Source of the DNA: an uncultured Actinomycetes bacterium
Lineage (GTDB): Bacteria > Actinomycetota > Actinomycetes > Nanopelagicales > Nanopelagicaceae
NCBI GenBank assembly: GCA_937876245.1
Contig: CALEGP010000025.1
Coordinates: forward strand, 1 to 55,488
Length of the DNA: 55,488 nucleotides
Reading direction: 5' to 3'
In this document: in pieces, positions 17,796 to 25,729 of the stretch
Position numbering within the stretch: position 1 is the stretch's first letter
Layout: every line of letters starts with the position of its first letter
Translations under genes and position numbers: made by a program
Notes under the pieces: generated by a model
Seen by the model: only the letters and a program-made list of their open reading frames with translations
Databases searched by the model: none
Told to the model about the DNA's origin: nothing

Positions 17796-18173
17796 ATGAC
17801 TATCAAGCACGTAACAGCAAAGGGCGCACCAGCACCAGGCGGATCTTATTCTCATGGCGTTATTGCGAATGGATTTCTCTATACCTGTGGCATGGGTCCA
17901 GTCGATCCCGCCACTGGAAAAATAGTTGAAGGCGGAGTCGGTCCCCAAACTCGCCAAACTCTAATTAACCTAAAGGCAATCCTTGATGAAGTAGGCGCTG
18001 ATTTTAGCCAAGTCGTTAAGACAACAGCACATCTACAAAATGTAGTTGCTGATTTTGCCGAATACGACAAGGCGTATTGTGAATTTTTATCTGCGCCATT
18101 CCCAGTTCGTACAACTGTCGGATCTGATTTAATAAGTATTCTCGTTGAGATTGATTTTGTGGTGGCACTTTAA
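17796..18173 (+). CDS. RidA family imine/enamine deaminase
   Basis: A 125-residue RidA/YjgF protein, the normal length. The family blocks are present: GGSYSHGV near the N-terminus, YTCGMGPVDPATGKIV, and QTRQTLINLKAILDEVGADFSQVVKTTAHL. The usual catalytic Arg region is replaced here by FPVRTTVG, where the Arg is kept. It clears 2-aminoacrylate and related imines by hydrolysis to 2-oxoacids and ammonia. AAAGG lies 7 nt before the ATG. Its place right after a PLP D-amino-acid dehydratase gene is a functional match. Confidence 0.92.
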   Translation: MTIKHVTAKGAPAPGGSYSHGVIANGFLYTCGMGPVDPATGKIVEGGVGPQTRQTLINLKAILDEVGADFSQVVKTTAHLQNVVADFAEYDKAYCEFLSAPFPVRTTVGSDLISILVEIDFVVAL

Positions 18174-18174
18174 A

Positions 18175-18978
18175 ATGACCTATCAATTTGCAGCAGAGCT
18201 AGCAGGGCGCACAATCGTCATAACTGGCGGTGGTCGCAGTATTGGTCGTGAGATGGCTACTGCAGCTGCTGCTGCAAAGATGAAGATCGCGATTCTAGAG
18301 ATCAACAAGGCCAATTTAGATGAGACCGTAAACTCACTTCGAGCCAACGGCGCCGATATAACTGGCTACCAGGTTGATCTTCAAGTTGAAGATCAGATTG
18401 TTAACACAATCAAGGAGATTGAGCGAGACTTTGGAAAGATTGAAGTCTTTGTCAATAATGCCGCCTTCCATGACTCTGCAGATCTAATTGCGAGTTCACT
18501 TGAAATGTGGAATAAGACTTTAGATATAAATATCACGGCGCCATTTCTCTGCATTAGGGCGATACTTCCGGGAATGATTGAGCGTAAATTTGGTGCAATC
18601 ATTAACATCGGAACTGTAAATTCAAAGATGATGATTGGAAGTGATTCATACACTGCATCAAAGGCCGCTCTGCATGCACTTACTCGCACAGTTGCAGTCA
18701 GATATGGCGGGCACGGAATTCGTTGTAACACGATTGTTCCGGGAACAATTGCTACTGAGGTCTGGCAAGAACGGATCGATCGAAATCCAAGTGTCTTTGA
18801 AAATCTTAAGAGTTGGTATCCGATGGGCCGCGTCGGCAAGCCATCAGATATTGCAGCAGCGGTTCTCTATCTTGCATCAGATCAGGCGCCATGGATGACT
18901 GGAACTGAATTCGTAGTCGACGGTGGATTATTAGCGGGCTTTGCTCCGATGTATCCAGTTGTAGAAGGCACTGATTAA
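18175..18978 (+). CDS. Short-chain dehydrogenase/reductase
   Basis: A 267-residue classical SDR. It has TGGGRSIG as cofactor motif, NNAA, a catalytic threonine/serine region INIGTVNS, and YTASKAA as YxxxK motif. The C-terminus has MTGTEFVVDGG, the typical last strand. ATG 18175 is 1 bp after the ridA stop; upstream in-frame codons would overlap ridA and add no conserved sequence. It probably reduces or oxidises a hydroxy or keto acid made from the D-amino acid, such as a 2-oxo acid from the dehydratase (inference). Confidence 0.87.
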   Translation: MTYQFAAELAGRTIVITGGGRSIGREMATAAAAAKMKIAILEINKANLDETVNSLRANGADITGYQVDLQVEDQIVNTIKEIERDFGKIEVFVNNAAFHDSADLIASSLEMWNKTLDINITAPFLCIRAILPGMIERKFGAIINIGTVNSKMMIGSDSYTASKAALHALTRTVAVRYGGHGIRCNTIVPGTIATEVWQERIDRNPSVFENLKSWYPMGRVGKPSDIAAAVLYLASDQAPWMTGTEFVVDGGLLAGFAPMYPVVEGTD

Positions 18979-18980
18979 AG

Positions 18981-20576
18981 TTGGAGGATAATACTTTTAC
19001 AGTTCGTGGGGCCAGCGTTATTGATGGATCAGGAAAAGCTGGCACCAGAGAAGATGTACTAGTAGTTGAAGGAAGAATTGCTGAAGTTGGGCGAATTATC
19101 AAAGGTAATGAGCGTGGCAAGATTGTTGATGCGACGGATTTAACTCTTAGTCCAGGCTTTATCGATATGCATGCGCATTCAGACTTGGCCGTGATCTCTG
19201 ACCCCGAACATTTAGCAAAGGTAACTCAAGGCGTAACGCTAGAAGTTGTAGGCCAAGATGGCCTGAGCTATGTACCTTCGGATGAATCAACTCTTGCCGT
19301 ACTGCGCGATCAACTATTTGGCTGGAATGGTGATCCGTCGGGAATCGATTGGAAATTTAGATCAGTAAAAGATTATTTAGAAATTGTTGACAGAGGTGCG
19401 GCGGTAAATGTCGCCTATCTAATCCCGCACGGAAATGTCAGAATGCTCGCTTGTGGCAATGAACCGGGAAGTGCCAGCCCAGAGCAACTCAAACATCAAA
19501 TTGCTCTAGTAGATGAGTCAATGCGCCAAGGCGCCGTCGGGATGTCTGCTGGGCTCACTTATGTACCTGCTATGTATGCAAGTGATAGCGAAATCTCACA
19601 ACTTGCTGCCGTTGTTGCCAGGTACGGTGGATTTTATGCTCCTCATCACCGCAACTATGGCGCACAGTTCCTGGACGCAGTGGATGAATGTATTGAAATT
19701 TCCAGATCTTCAAACTGTGCCTTGCACCTAACACACTGCCATATGAGTGCACCAGTTTTTCAGGATAAAACCGATCTGCTCTTTGAGAAATTAGCAAAGG
19801 CCGAGAGCGATAATTTAGATGTAACCCTAGATTCCTACCCATATCTTGCAGGATCAACCTACTTACACGCTCTACTTCCTTCATGGTGCCAAGCTGGCAG
19901 CAAAGAGGCAACGCGCGCCCGAATCAGTGACCCCCAAAGTCGGTTGAAAATTATTAATAATTTAAATGTTTCAGGATCTGACGGCAATCAAGGTGGCGTG
20001 GTGAATTGGCCAAGCATTGTTATAGCTGGTGTTACTCAGCCACAAAATGAGAAATATGTCGGTGAAAAATTAATTGAGCTTGCGGCAGCGGAAGAAATGG
20101 AGCCCGCTGAGTTTTATCTTGATTTAATAATGGCAGAGGATTTTAAAGTTTCTTGTATTTTACATTCTGGCTATGAGCCTAATGTTCGTGCGATTATGAA
20201 GCACCCTAAACATATGGTTGGAACAGATGGCATCCTCGCGGGCAATAGGCCACATCCTCGGGCTTACGGAACTTTCGCACGCTATCTTGGCGTTTATGCC
20301 CGGCAGGAGGCGGTACTTACTATGGAGGGGGCAATTAACCGCATGACTGGAAGGCCAGCAGCTCGCCTCTCTCTCAAAGATAGGGGATTAATTCGCCCAG
20401 GATTTTTTGCGGATTTAACTTTATTCGATGCGACAACTGTCAAGGATCTAGCAACCTATGAAACTCCTAGAGTTGCCGCCGCAGGATTTGAAAATGTTTG
20501 GATTGCTGGAATTAAAACACTGAGTGGCGGTAAACGTACTAGTGATCTTCCGGGTCGGGCAATTCGTTCTAATTAA
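18981..20576 (+). CDS. N-acyl-D-amino-acid deacylase-like amidohydrolase
   Basis: A 531-residue amidohydrolase of the D-aminoacylase group. N-terminal FTVRGASVIDGSG is the beta-sandwich strand, followed by GFIDMHAHSDL with metal ligands H64 and H66, APHHRNYG and LHLTHCH with further histidines, and MVGTDG with the catalytic Asp. The zinc-bridging Cys of classical D-aminoacylases (GNCGFS) is replaced by Asp: VVGQDGLS, D93. TTG is taken as start because it places the first beta-strand at residue 6; there is no ATG nearby. It should release free D-amino acids that the first gene of the operon can then use. Confidence 0.82.
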   Translation: MEDNTFTVRGASVIDGSGKAGTREDVLVVEGRIAEVGRIIKGNERGKIVDATDLTLSPGFIDMHAHSDLAVISDPEHLAKVTQGVTLEVVGQDGLSYVPSDESTLAVLRDQLFGWNGDPSGIDWKFRSVKDYLEIVDRGAAVNVAYLIPHGNVRMLACGNEPGSASPEQLKHQIALVDESMRQGAVGMSAGLTYVPAMYASDSEISQLAAVVARYGGFYAPHHRNYGAQFLDAVDECIEISRSSNCALHLTHCHMSAPVFQDKTDLLFEKLAKAESDNLDVTLDSYPYLAGSTYLHALLPSWCQAGSKEATRARISDPQSRLKIINNLNVSGSDGNQGGVVNWPSIVIAGVTQPQNEKYVGEKLIELAAAEEMEPAEFYLDLIMAEDFKVSCILHSGYEPNVRAIMKHPKHMVGTDGILAGNRPHPRAYGTFARYLGVYARQEAVLTMEGAINRMTGRPAARLSLKDRGLIRPGFFADLTLFDATTVKDLATYETPRVAAAGFENVWIAGIKTLSGGKRTSDLPGRAIRSN

Positions 20577-20577
20577 G

Positions 20578-21771
20578 TTAGTGCTTTAAAGCAGCGGCCA
20601 CCCATTGCAAATCACGGGGTCGCCAGGTATCTAACAAATAGAAATCAATAGCGCCAACTCCAGATTCTTTCATTGCGGCGACTTTTGCCAAGAGAGATTT
20701 TGCATCGTTATTATCTGGAAATGTAGGCCGTAAAATTGCAAAGACCTCACAAGTTAATTTTTTCTTGTAGTGACCAATTATTGCAGCACTGTCGCCAGCT
20801 GTCTTACGATAAACCAGAGGCTGGAAGGCACTAACGCTTTTTGAAATTAGATCTGGGTCGATGCCAATTAACCAGCTTAGATCAAGGGGAGTTTTTGAGT
20901 CTAGGTCGAGTAAGGTTGATTGATCGACATAATTTATTCCAACCCCATGCTCTGAAGCGGTCTGAAATATTTCATTGTACAAGTTTGCAAGATTTTGCTC
21001 TCGGGCCGACAGGTAGTCAAGGACTTGAATACCCAATATCTCTGCAAGAAAATCTTTGCTAACGGTGTTATCAAGCCAAGGATCACTTTCAGTTAAAACT
21101 GGTTGTAGAGCGGCAACTACCTTTGTTTGTAGAGCCAAAGCGTCCCCCCCATTTTGACTAAAATTCGTAATACATGGCTGGCAGAAGCAAAGGGAGAGCA
21201 AGAATTCAGAGGTCGAACTTAACTCCATAAAAAATCGCTCGTGATGCTCGCCGTGACGGGCCCCATGCCAGTGCAAAGATTCCATTGCGATGGAGTTGAC
21301 CCCGCGAGAGCAAAGATCAGTGACTAAACCAAGGGCATAGTTGCGAAATCGGGGATTGGCTGGACAAAGTTCGGAAAGGAAATTATTCCCCAATGCATTA
21401 GTTACGGTGGCTGAAGGTTCACCCTTACCAAGAGCGGAATTGTGCGCAAAGACAGCCCAAGCATCAACTGACATTTCCCTGCTCGTTGCTGCGGCAATAA
21501 CACTCTCCACCATAGAGTTGTCTGCGAGGTGATCAGAGGGTCCAGGCAGCAATGAATTCTTCGGATAATTACTTAGATCGGGCGAGTAATAATGGAAGCC
21601 ATCATTTAGATACTCAAGCTGGGCGCCCTGTCGAAGAAGAAAGTCGCGCGAAGCATGGTAATTAAAGGCCAGATTTACACCGGTAAAACCAGCTTCAGCG
21701 AGTTCAGCCAATACTTCCGCAGGTTGCTGGCGAAAGAAAGTGAATGGAAGGGCAAATGCGTGAGCGCGCAT
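20578..21771 (-). CDS. Uncharacterised TIM-barrel protein, glycoside-hydrolase-like
   Basis: A 397-residue cytoplasmic protein that I cannot assign to a characterised family. The layout is that of a TIM barrel: AEAGFTGVNLAFNYH at strand 1, SVDAWAVFAH at residue 101, GVNSIAMESLHWHG at 157-170 and FLLSLCFCQPC at 190-200. The Glu in AMESLHW lies where clan-A glycoside hydrolases place an acid/base or binding residue. C195, C197 and C200 form a CxCxxC cluster that could bind a metal. It is the last gene of the second CUT1 transporter operon, so it probably handles the imported sugar. Convergent with the deacylase gene, 1 bp apart. Confidence 0.6.
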   Translation of the reverse strand: MRAHAFALPFTFFRQQPAEVLAELAEAGFTGVNLAFNYHASRDFLLRQGAQLEYLNDGFHYYSPDLSNYPKNSLLPGPSDHLADNSMVESVIAAATSREMSVDAWAVFAHNSALGKGEPSATVTNALGNNFLSELCPANPRFRNYALGLVTDLCSRGVNSIAMESLHWHGARHGEHHERFFMELSSTSEFLLSLCFCQPCITNFSQNGGDALALQTKVVAALQPVLTESDPWLDNTVSKDFLAEILGIQVLDYLSAREQNLANLYNEIFQTASEHGVGINYVDQSTLLDLDSKTPLDLSWLIGIDPDLISKSVSAFQPLVYRKTAGDSAAIIGHYKKKLTCEVFAILRPTFPDNNDAKSLLAKVAAMKESGVGAIDFYLLDTWRPRDLQWVAAALKH

Positions 21772-21778
21772 TCTAAAT

Positions 21779-22642
21779 TTACTTAACGCTGCCTGCGGTT
21801 AATCCGCCAACTAAGTATTTTTCAATACTTATGAAGAGAATTACAACCGGAATAATTGCAATTGCTGTAGTCGCAAATAAATACTCCCAAGCCACGTCAT
21901 ATTGCCCAACGAAGGTAGTAATTCCGGTAGAGATTGGTTGCCGTTGTGGCGAGCTCATGATGGTAAGAGCAACAGTAAATTCGTTCCAAGTCGAGACAAA
22001 GGTGAAAATTACAGCTGTAACCAACCCAGGCAAAGTTATCGGCAGAACAATTCGGCGCAGAGCGGAGAATTTTGTGCAGCCATCAACCATTGCCGCTTCC
22101 TCGATTTCAACAGGAACGCTGGAAAAAAATCCAGAGAGCAACCAAACAGCGAATGCCAAGTTAAAACCGGCATTAACGATAATTAGAGCTGGCCAAGTAT
22201 CTAGCCCACCAAAGAATTTAACTTCACGAAAAATTCCAATAATCAGCGCCGTTGGTGAAAACATTTGGGTTGCAAGGACCAGAAGTAAGAAGGCTGCGCG
22301 ACCCTTAAAACGGTGACGTGCTACGTAATAAGCTGCTGGAACTGAAACTAGTAGAACCAGGGCAGTTGCACATATTGATACGACGATACTTGCCCGCAAG
22401 AAGTTTCCGATTGGAGCTTTTGACCAGACATCTAAGTAATTATCAAATTGCCAAGAGACGGGAAGTCTCTTGGTTGGACTGCTGTAGAGCTCGCCATGGG
22501 GTTTGAGCGAAGTCAGAAGCATAATAATGTACGGATAAATGAAGAAGAGCCCGATCATGTAGGCGCTGATCATCGTTGCGGCCTTCTTGGGAGTGAAGAC
22601 AAACTTCTCTCGCATTAGTTTTTTTCTTGTTAGAGTCCTCAT
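21779..22642 (-). CDS. Sugar ABC transporter permease, MalG type
   Basis: A 287-residue CUT1 permease. A basic N-terminus (about 18 residues) precedes about six membrane segments; the EAA loop is VEIEEAAMVDGCTKFSAL around residue 187, and the C-terminus ends YLVGGLTAGSVK as in MalG homologues. Its ATG overlaps the stop of the upstream MalF-type gene by 4 bp. Third gene of the leftward operon: binding protein, MalF type, MalG type, TIM-barrel protein. No ATPase gene is present. Confidence 0.92.
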   Translation of the reverse strand: MRTLTRKKLMREKFVFTPKKAATMISAYMIGLFFIYPYIIMLLTSLKPHGELYSSPTKRLPVSWQFDNYLDVWSKAPIGNFLRASIVVSICATALVLLVSVPAAYYVARHRFKGRAAFLLLVLATQMFSPTALIIGIFREVKFFGGLDTWPALIIVNAGFNLAFAVWLLSGFFSSVPVEIEEAAMVDGCTKFSALRRIVLPITLPGLVTAVIFTFVSTWNEFTVALTIMSSPQRQPISTGITTFVGQYDVAWEYLFATTAIAIIPVVILFISIEKYLVGGLTAGSVK

Positions 22643-23559
22643 GCTTGATCCCTCGTAGCTTTTGTAACTCGCAGATAAATCAAAACAATCGCCATAATAA
22701 AGGCAAAGTTAATTACGCCAAGCGCAGTAGAAGGTCCCATGTTGTACTCCACAAAAGCCATTTTGTAAGCAAAGGTAATAGTCGTATCAGTGTTGTATCC
22801 GGGCCCACCTCGCGTCAGCGCCCAAATAATTGGGAACGAATTAAAAACATTAATTAAGTTGATAATCGTTGCAATAAGCAATGCATTGCGCAGAAGAGGA
22901 AATTTAATTCCGCGATAGATCTGCCATGGGCCAGCACCATCGACTTGGGCGGCCTCAACGATATCGTTGGGGATTGATTGCAATCCAGCCAAAATAACAA
23001 ATGTAGTGAATGGAATAGAAACAAAGACAGCGACCCAAATCAAAACATACATTGAGTACCTTGGATCGCGTAGCCAATCCACTGGTTGATCTTGAAGCCC
23101 CAGCTGTTGCAAAGTTAAGTTAAATTCCCCGGAAGTAAGTTCAAGTATCCATTTCCAAATGATTGAAGTCATGACAACCGATGCAGCCCAGGGAACGATC
23201 ATCGCCCAGCGAACAAATTTGCGGCCTGGGAATGACTGATTTATTAGCTGTGCAAGTGGCAATGAGAGAAGGACGGTTAAGAGAACAACGGAGAAAACCC
23301 AAAAAATGGTGCGAATCGCAACTGTTCTAAGATCCGGATTTTCGAATAGCTTTCTGAAGTTTTCTAGTCCATTAAAACCATCGAGTGTGCCTGCTGAGGA
23401 AATTTCTGTCATAGAAATTTTTATCAATTCAATGGCTGGCCAAACTACGACAAATAAAATTAATGCGATTGCCGGACCAATCCACGGCAGTGCATTCAAA
23501 ATTGAATTTGCAGGGCGACGTTTCTTTACTTTTCGCACTACCAAATCTGTTGCGTTCAC
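22639..23559 (-). CDS. Sugar ABC transporter permease, MalF type
   Basis: A 306-residue CUT1 permease with about six membrane segments. The N-terminal cytoplasmic part is short and basic (VRKVKKRRPA). The EAA loop is NDIVEAAQVDGAGPWQIY, preceded by AGLQSIP. The start is GTG 23559, with AAGGAG about 10 nt upstream. It follows the binding-protein gene after 122 bp that hold a hairpin, and overlaps the next permease gene by 4 bp. With its partner it forms the membrane channel of the second CUT1 transporter. Confidence 0.92.
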   Translation of the reverse strand: MNATDLVVRKVKKRRPANSILNALPWIGPAIALILFVVVWPAIELIKISMTEISSAGTLDGFNGLENFRKLFENPDLRTVAIRTIFWVFSVVLLTVLLSLPLAQLINQSFPGRKFVRWAMIVPWAASVVMTSIIWKWILELTSGEFNLTLQQLGLQDQPVDWLRDPRYSMYVLIWVAVFVSIPFTTFVILAGLQSIPNDIVEAAQVDGAGPWQIYRGIKFPLLRNALLIATIINLINVFNSFPIIWALTRGGPGYNTDTTITFAYKMAFVEYNMGPSTALGVINFAFIMAIVLIYLRVTKATRDQA

Positions 23560-23606
23560 CCTAAGTGCTCCTTAAAGATTCGTTCTCGTTACTCTACTTA
23601 ATAAAT

Positions 23607-23641
23607 AGGGCCTTGGCGGTTTTTATTCCGACCAAGACCCT
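23607..23641 (-). terminator. Hairpin after the second binding-protein gene
   Basis: Arms at 23607-23619 and 23628-23641 pair over about 13 bp with one single-base bulge. One position is a C-A mismatch on the + strand but a G-U pair in the - strand transcript, so the structure is better in the RNA of this operon. It stands between binding-protein and permease genes, as in the first CUT1 operon, and probably limits read-through or protects the upstream mRNA end. Confidence 0.65.
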
Positions 23642-23681
23642 AATTTATTGCTTATTTTAGATATTCAGTTGCACTTACTAG

Positions 23682-24920
23682 TTACTTGGTACCCGCTGCA
23701 ACTGCAACCTTTTGGATCTTAGCTAGGGCTGCTTTTGGATTACCGATTACGCCAGTTCCTAGTTGAGTTTGTAGAGCACCAGCAACCTTTGGCCAAGCGG
23801 CTAGGTCTCCTGGATAGAAGATAGCATTTGGAAGTTGCTCGATGAATGGAAGCAATGAAGAGTCCACAGAACTTGATGCTGATTTAGTTGCTGGGATAAA
23901 TCCACCAGCAGCCTTTAGGAATCCAGCATAGTTTGAAGGTGAGAACAGGAAGTTCATCCACGCCTTAACTGCCGCTTCGTTTCCTGGCTTCTTGAATGCC
24001 ATGAAGTAGTCCTGAACGCCAAGAGTGATTGACTTTCCGGTCTTTGAGTGTGGGAATGGAGCGATGCCATAATCGACCTTGCTCTTGTAATCCTTAAGTG
24101 TTGATGGGAAGAACACAGAAGCATTGATCATCGCAACTTTGCCTTGGCTAAATAGCTTGAAAGCATCGGTACGGTTTGTTGATGCTGGGCTTGGCTGTGT
24201 AAGTCCGGCCTTCACCAAAGACGTCAAGTATTTCATTGTCTTGACGTTTGCCTTTGAGTCGATAACCCATTTTTGTGAAGCGTTATCGAAGTAGCGACCA
24301 TTGTTGCCACCTGTCCAGATTGCGAATTCTGCTTGAGCTTCTTCAGAGCCAAGTGGAAGTGCGATTGGATAAACAGATGGGTACTTTGCCTTGATCTTTT
24401 TTGCAGCTTTTTTAACTTGAGCCCATGTTGAAGGAACCTTGTTCACACCAGATGTGTAAAGAAGTTTCTTGTTGTAGAAGAACATGCGAGCTGAGGCTAA
24501 GTCAGGAACGGCATATGCAGTTCCGTTGTACTTTGAGTTGTTGATGAAAGCTGGAACAAAGTCAGCAAGTGTTGCTGCATCGAAGATATCAGTTGCCTTG
24601 TATAGAAGATCTGCAGCTGCATAGTCTGAGAAAGTGTTTAGGTTCATGATGTCTGGTGTTGAGTCAGTTGCGACCAAAGTACGGCCCTTAACGAGAATGT
24701 CATCCCATGAAAGGTTTGTGTGCTCTACCTTGATATCAGGATTTGCTGCCATAAAACGAGCATTCAAGTCTTCGTAGTATGCAGGCATTGCATCGGTGTA
24801 GTTAGGTGTGATGATTTTGATTGTTACACCAGCAGCATGAGCCGGAATTACGGCCAAGACTGTTGCTGAAAGTGAAACCGCTGCGATCGCGCTTAGGCGA
24901 CGTAGACCGATCTTCTTCAT
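23682..24920 (-). CDS. Extracellular sugar-binding protein of ABC transporter (CUT1)
   Basis: A 412-residue family-1 solute-binding protein. The signal peptide is MKKIGLRRL, a hydrophobic stretch and an AHA-AG cleavage region near residue 30; there is no lipobox cysteine. The mature part opens TIKIITPNYTDAMPAYYEDL and has the family's FNDIL-like strand as LSWDDILVKGRT, then APFPHSKTG. AAGGAG precedes the ATG, with a small hairpin just upstream. First gene of the leftward transporter operon. The substrate is not readable; the neighbouring D-amino-acid and amino-sugar operons make cell-wall-derived sugars a possibility. Confidence 0.92.
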   Translation of the reverse strand: MKKIGLRRLSAIAAVSLSATVLAVIPAHAAGVTIKIITPNYTDAMPAYYEDLNARFMAANPDIKVEHTNLSWDDILVKGRTLVATDSTPDIMNLNTFSDYAAADLLYKATDIFDAATLADFVPAFINNSKYNGTAYAVPDLASARMFFYNKKLLYTSGVNKVPSTWAQVKKAAKKIKAKYPSVYPIALPLGSEEAQAEFAIWTGGNNGRYFDNASQKWVIDSKANVKTMKYLTSLVKAGLTQPSPASTNRTDAFKLFSQGKVAMINASVFFPSTLKDYKSKVDYGIAPFPHSKTGKSITLGVQDYFMAFKKPGNEAAVKAWMNFLFSPSNYAGFLKAAGGFIPATKSASSSVDSSLLPFIEQLPNAIFYPGDLAAWPKVAGALQTQLGTGVIGNPKAALAKIQKVAVAAGTK

Positions 24921-25048
24921 ATATATGTCTCCTTACTCAAGATAAATCTCGAGTTGTAGTAGGGGGTTAGGTGAATCGAACAGGACAAACCCACTCTTTT
25001 CAGTAGTGCTAGCCCACCATGTAAGCCTCTCGAAATCAAGCAGGAGTA

Positions 25049-25070
25049 GGTAACAAATTGGTAACAAATT
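25049..25070. repeat. Tandem 11-bp direct repeat upstream of the SnoaL gene
   Basis: GGTAACAAATT occurs twice without a gap (25049-25059 and 25060-25070). The 11-bp period places both copies on the same face of the helix, as in a tandem operator. It lies in the divergent region between the second CUT1 operon and the SnoaL-like gene, 27 bp before the latter's chosen start and just upstream of its CATAAT element. Confidence 0.5.
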
Positions 25071-25096
25071 CTCACGACACAAGCATAATTAGCCAT

Positions 25097-25516
25097 ATGA
25101 GTAATGCAGAGGATAGAGAAGAAATTCGCCAAATTGCAAGGGATTTTTTCGAGCAAATTTGGAATCAAGGTGATCCGAATGCAATCGATAAATTTATCTC
25201 TCCAAATACGATAGGAAATGATCCTCAATTTGGAACTGGTCGTGAAAGTTTTAGAAAGAAATGGCGCGAATGGCAGGTGGCCTTTCCGAATATTCATTTC
25301 CGCGTTGATGAAGTGATTGTTGAAGGAAACCAAGTCGTAACTAAGTGGCATTTAACCGGAACGCAGAGTGGGCCACTTGAGGGTTTGCCTGCTTCCAATA
25401 AAGAGGTATCGGTTGATGGCGTCAGCATTGATCAAATTGAAAATGGTCAAGTCGTTTCTGGTTTTGACGCATGGGATTCTCTTAATTTCCGCAAACAGCT
25501 TGGGTTGCCCCTCTAG
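25097..25516 (+). CDS. SnoaL-like / NTF2-fold protein
   Basis: A 139-residue small alpha+beta barrel protein of the SnoaL-like polyketide cyclase family. Conserved features are the early helix (ARDFFEQIWNQGDPNAIDKFISPN), the FRKKWREWQVAFPNIHFRVDEVI block and VVTKWHLTGTQSG, followed by DGVSIDQIENGQVV. Such proteins are hydrolases, isomerases or ligand binders and often have unknown roles. I chose ATG 25097, which stands 7 nt after CATAAT; an upstream TTG at 25058 would lie inside the tandem repeat. Stand-alone gene. Confidence 0.82.
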   Translation: MSNAEDREEIRQIARDFFEQIWNQGDPNAIDKFISPNTIGNDPQFGTGRESFRKKWREWQVAFPNIHFRVDEVIVEGNQVVTKWHLTGTQSGPLEGLPASNKEVSVDGVSIDQIENGQVVSGFDAWDSLNFRKQLGLPL

Positions 25517-25537
25517 CCCCTACTACTTAATCCAATG

Positions 25538-25558
25538 TACTTAACTTCTCGTTAAGTA
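25538..25558 (+). terminator. Small hairpin after the SnoaL gene
   Basis: TACTTAAC (25538-25545) and GTTAAGTA (25551-25558) pair perfectly around a 5-nt loop, 22 bp after the SnoaL stop. It is AT-rich and lacks a T tract, so it is only a possible terminator. Confidence 0.4.
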
Positions 25559-25729
25559 AGCGAAGGAATAGGTCCATCGCTGGCCCGTTGCGATTGATCG
25601 CGCGCAGTGTTCAAAACCACATCGCGATTAGTTAGATCCATACTGGAAATAAAGTCCTTGCTTGGCAGACCATCTCTATCGCGACTTGGGCGGAGCTAGT
25701 ATTTGTAATTACTAATCTAATTTAAAAAT

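Noticed and set aside
21831-22316. Open frame of 161 codons on the plus strand
   Set aside because: Antisense to the MalG-type permease; Lys/Ser/Thr-rich translation without motifs.
24960-25000. T-loop-like GTTCGATTC on the minus strand, possible tRNA
   Set aside because: No 5-bp T stem flanks it, no matching anticodon or acceptor stem and no CCA end are found within 80 bp.
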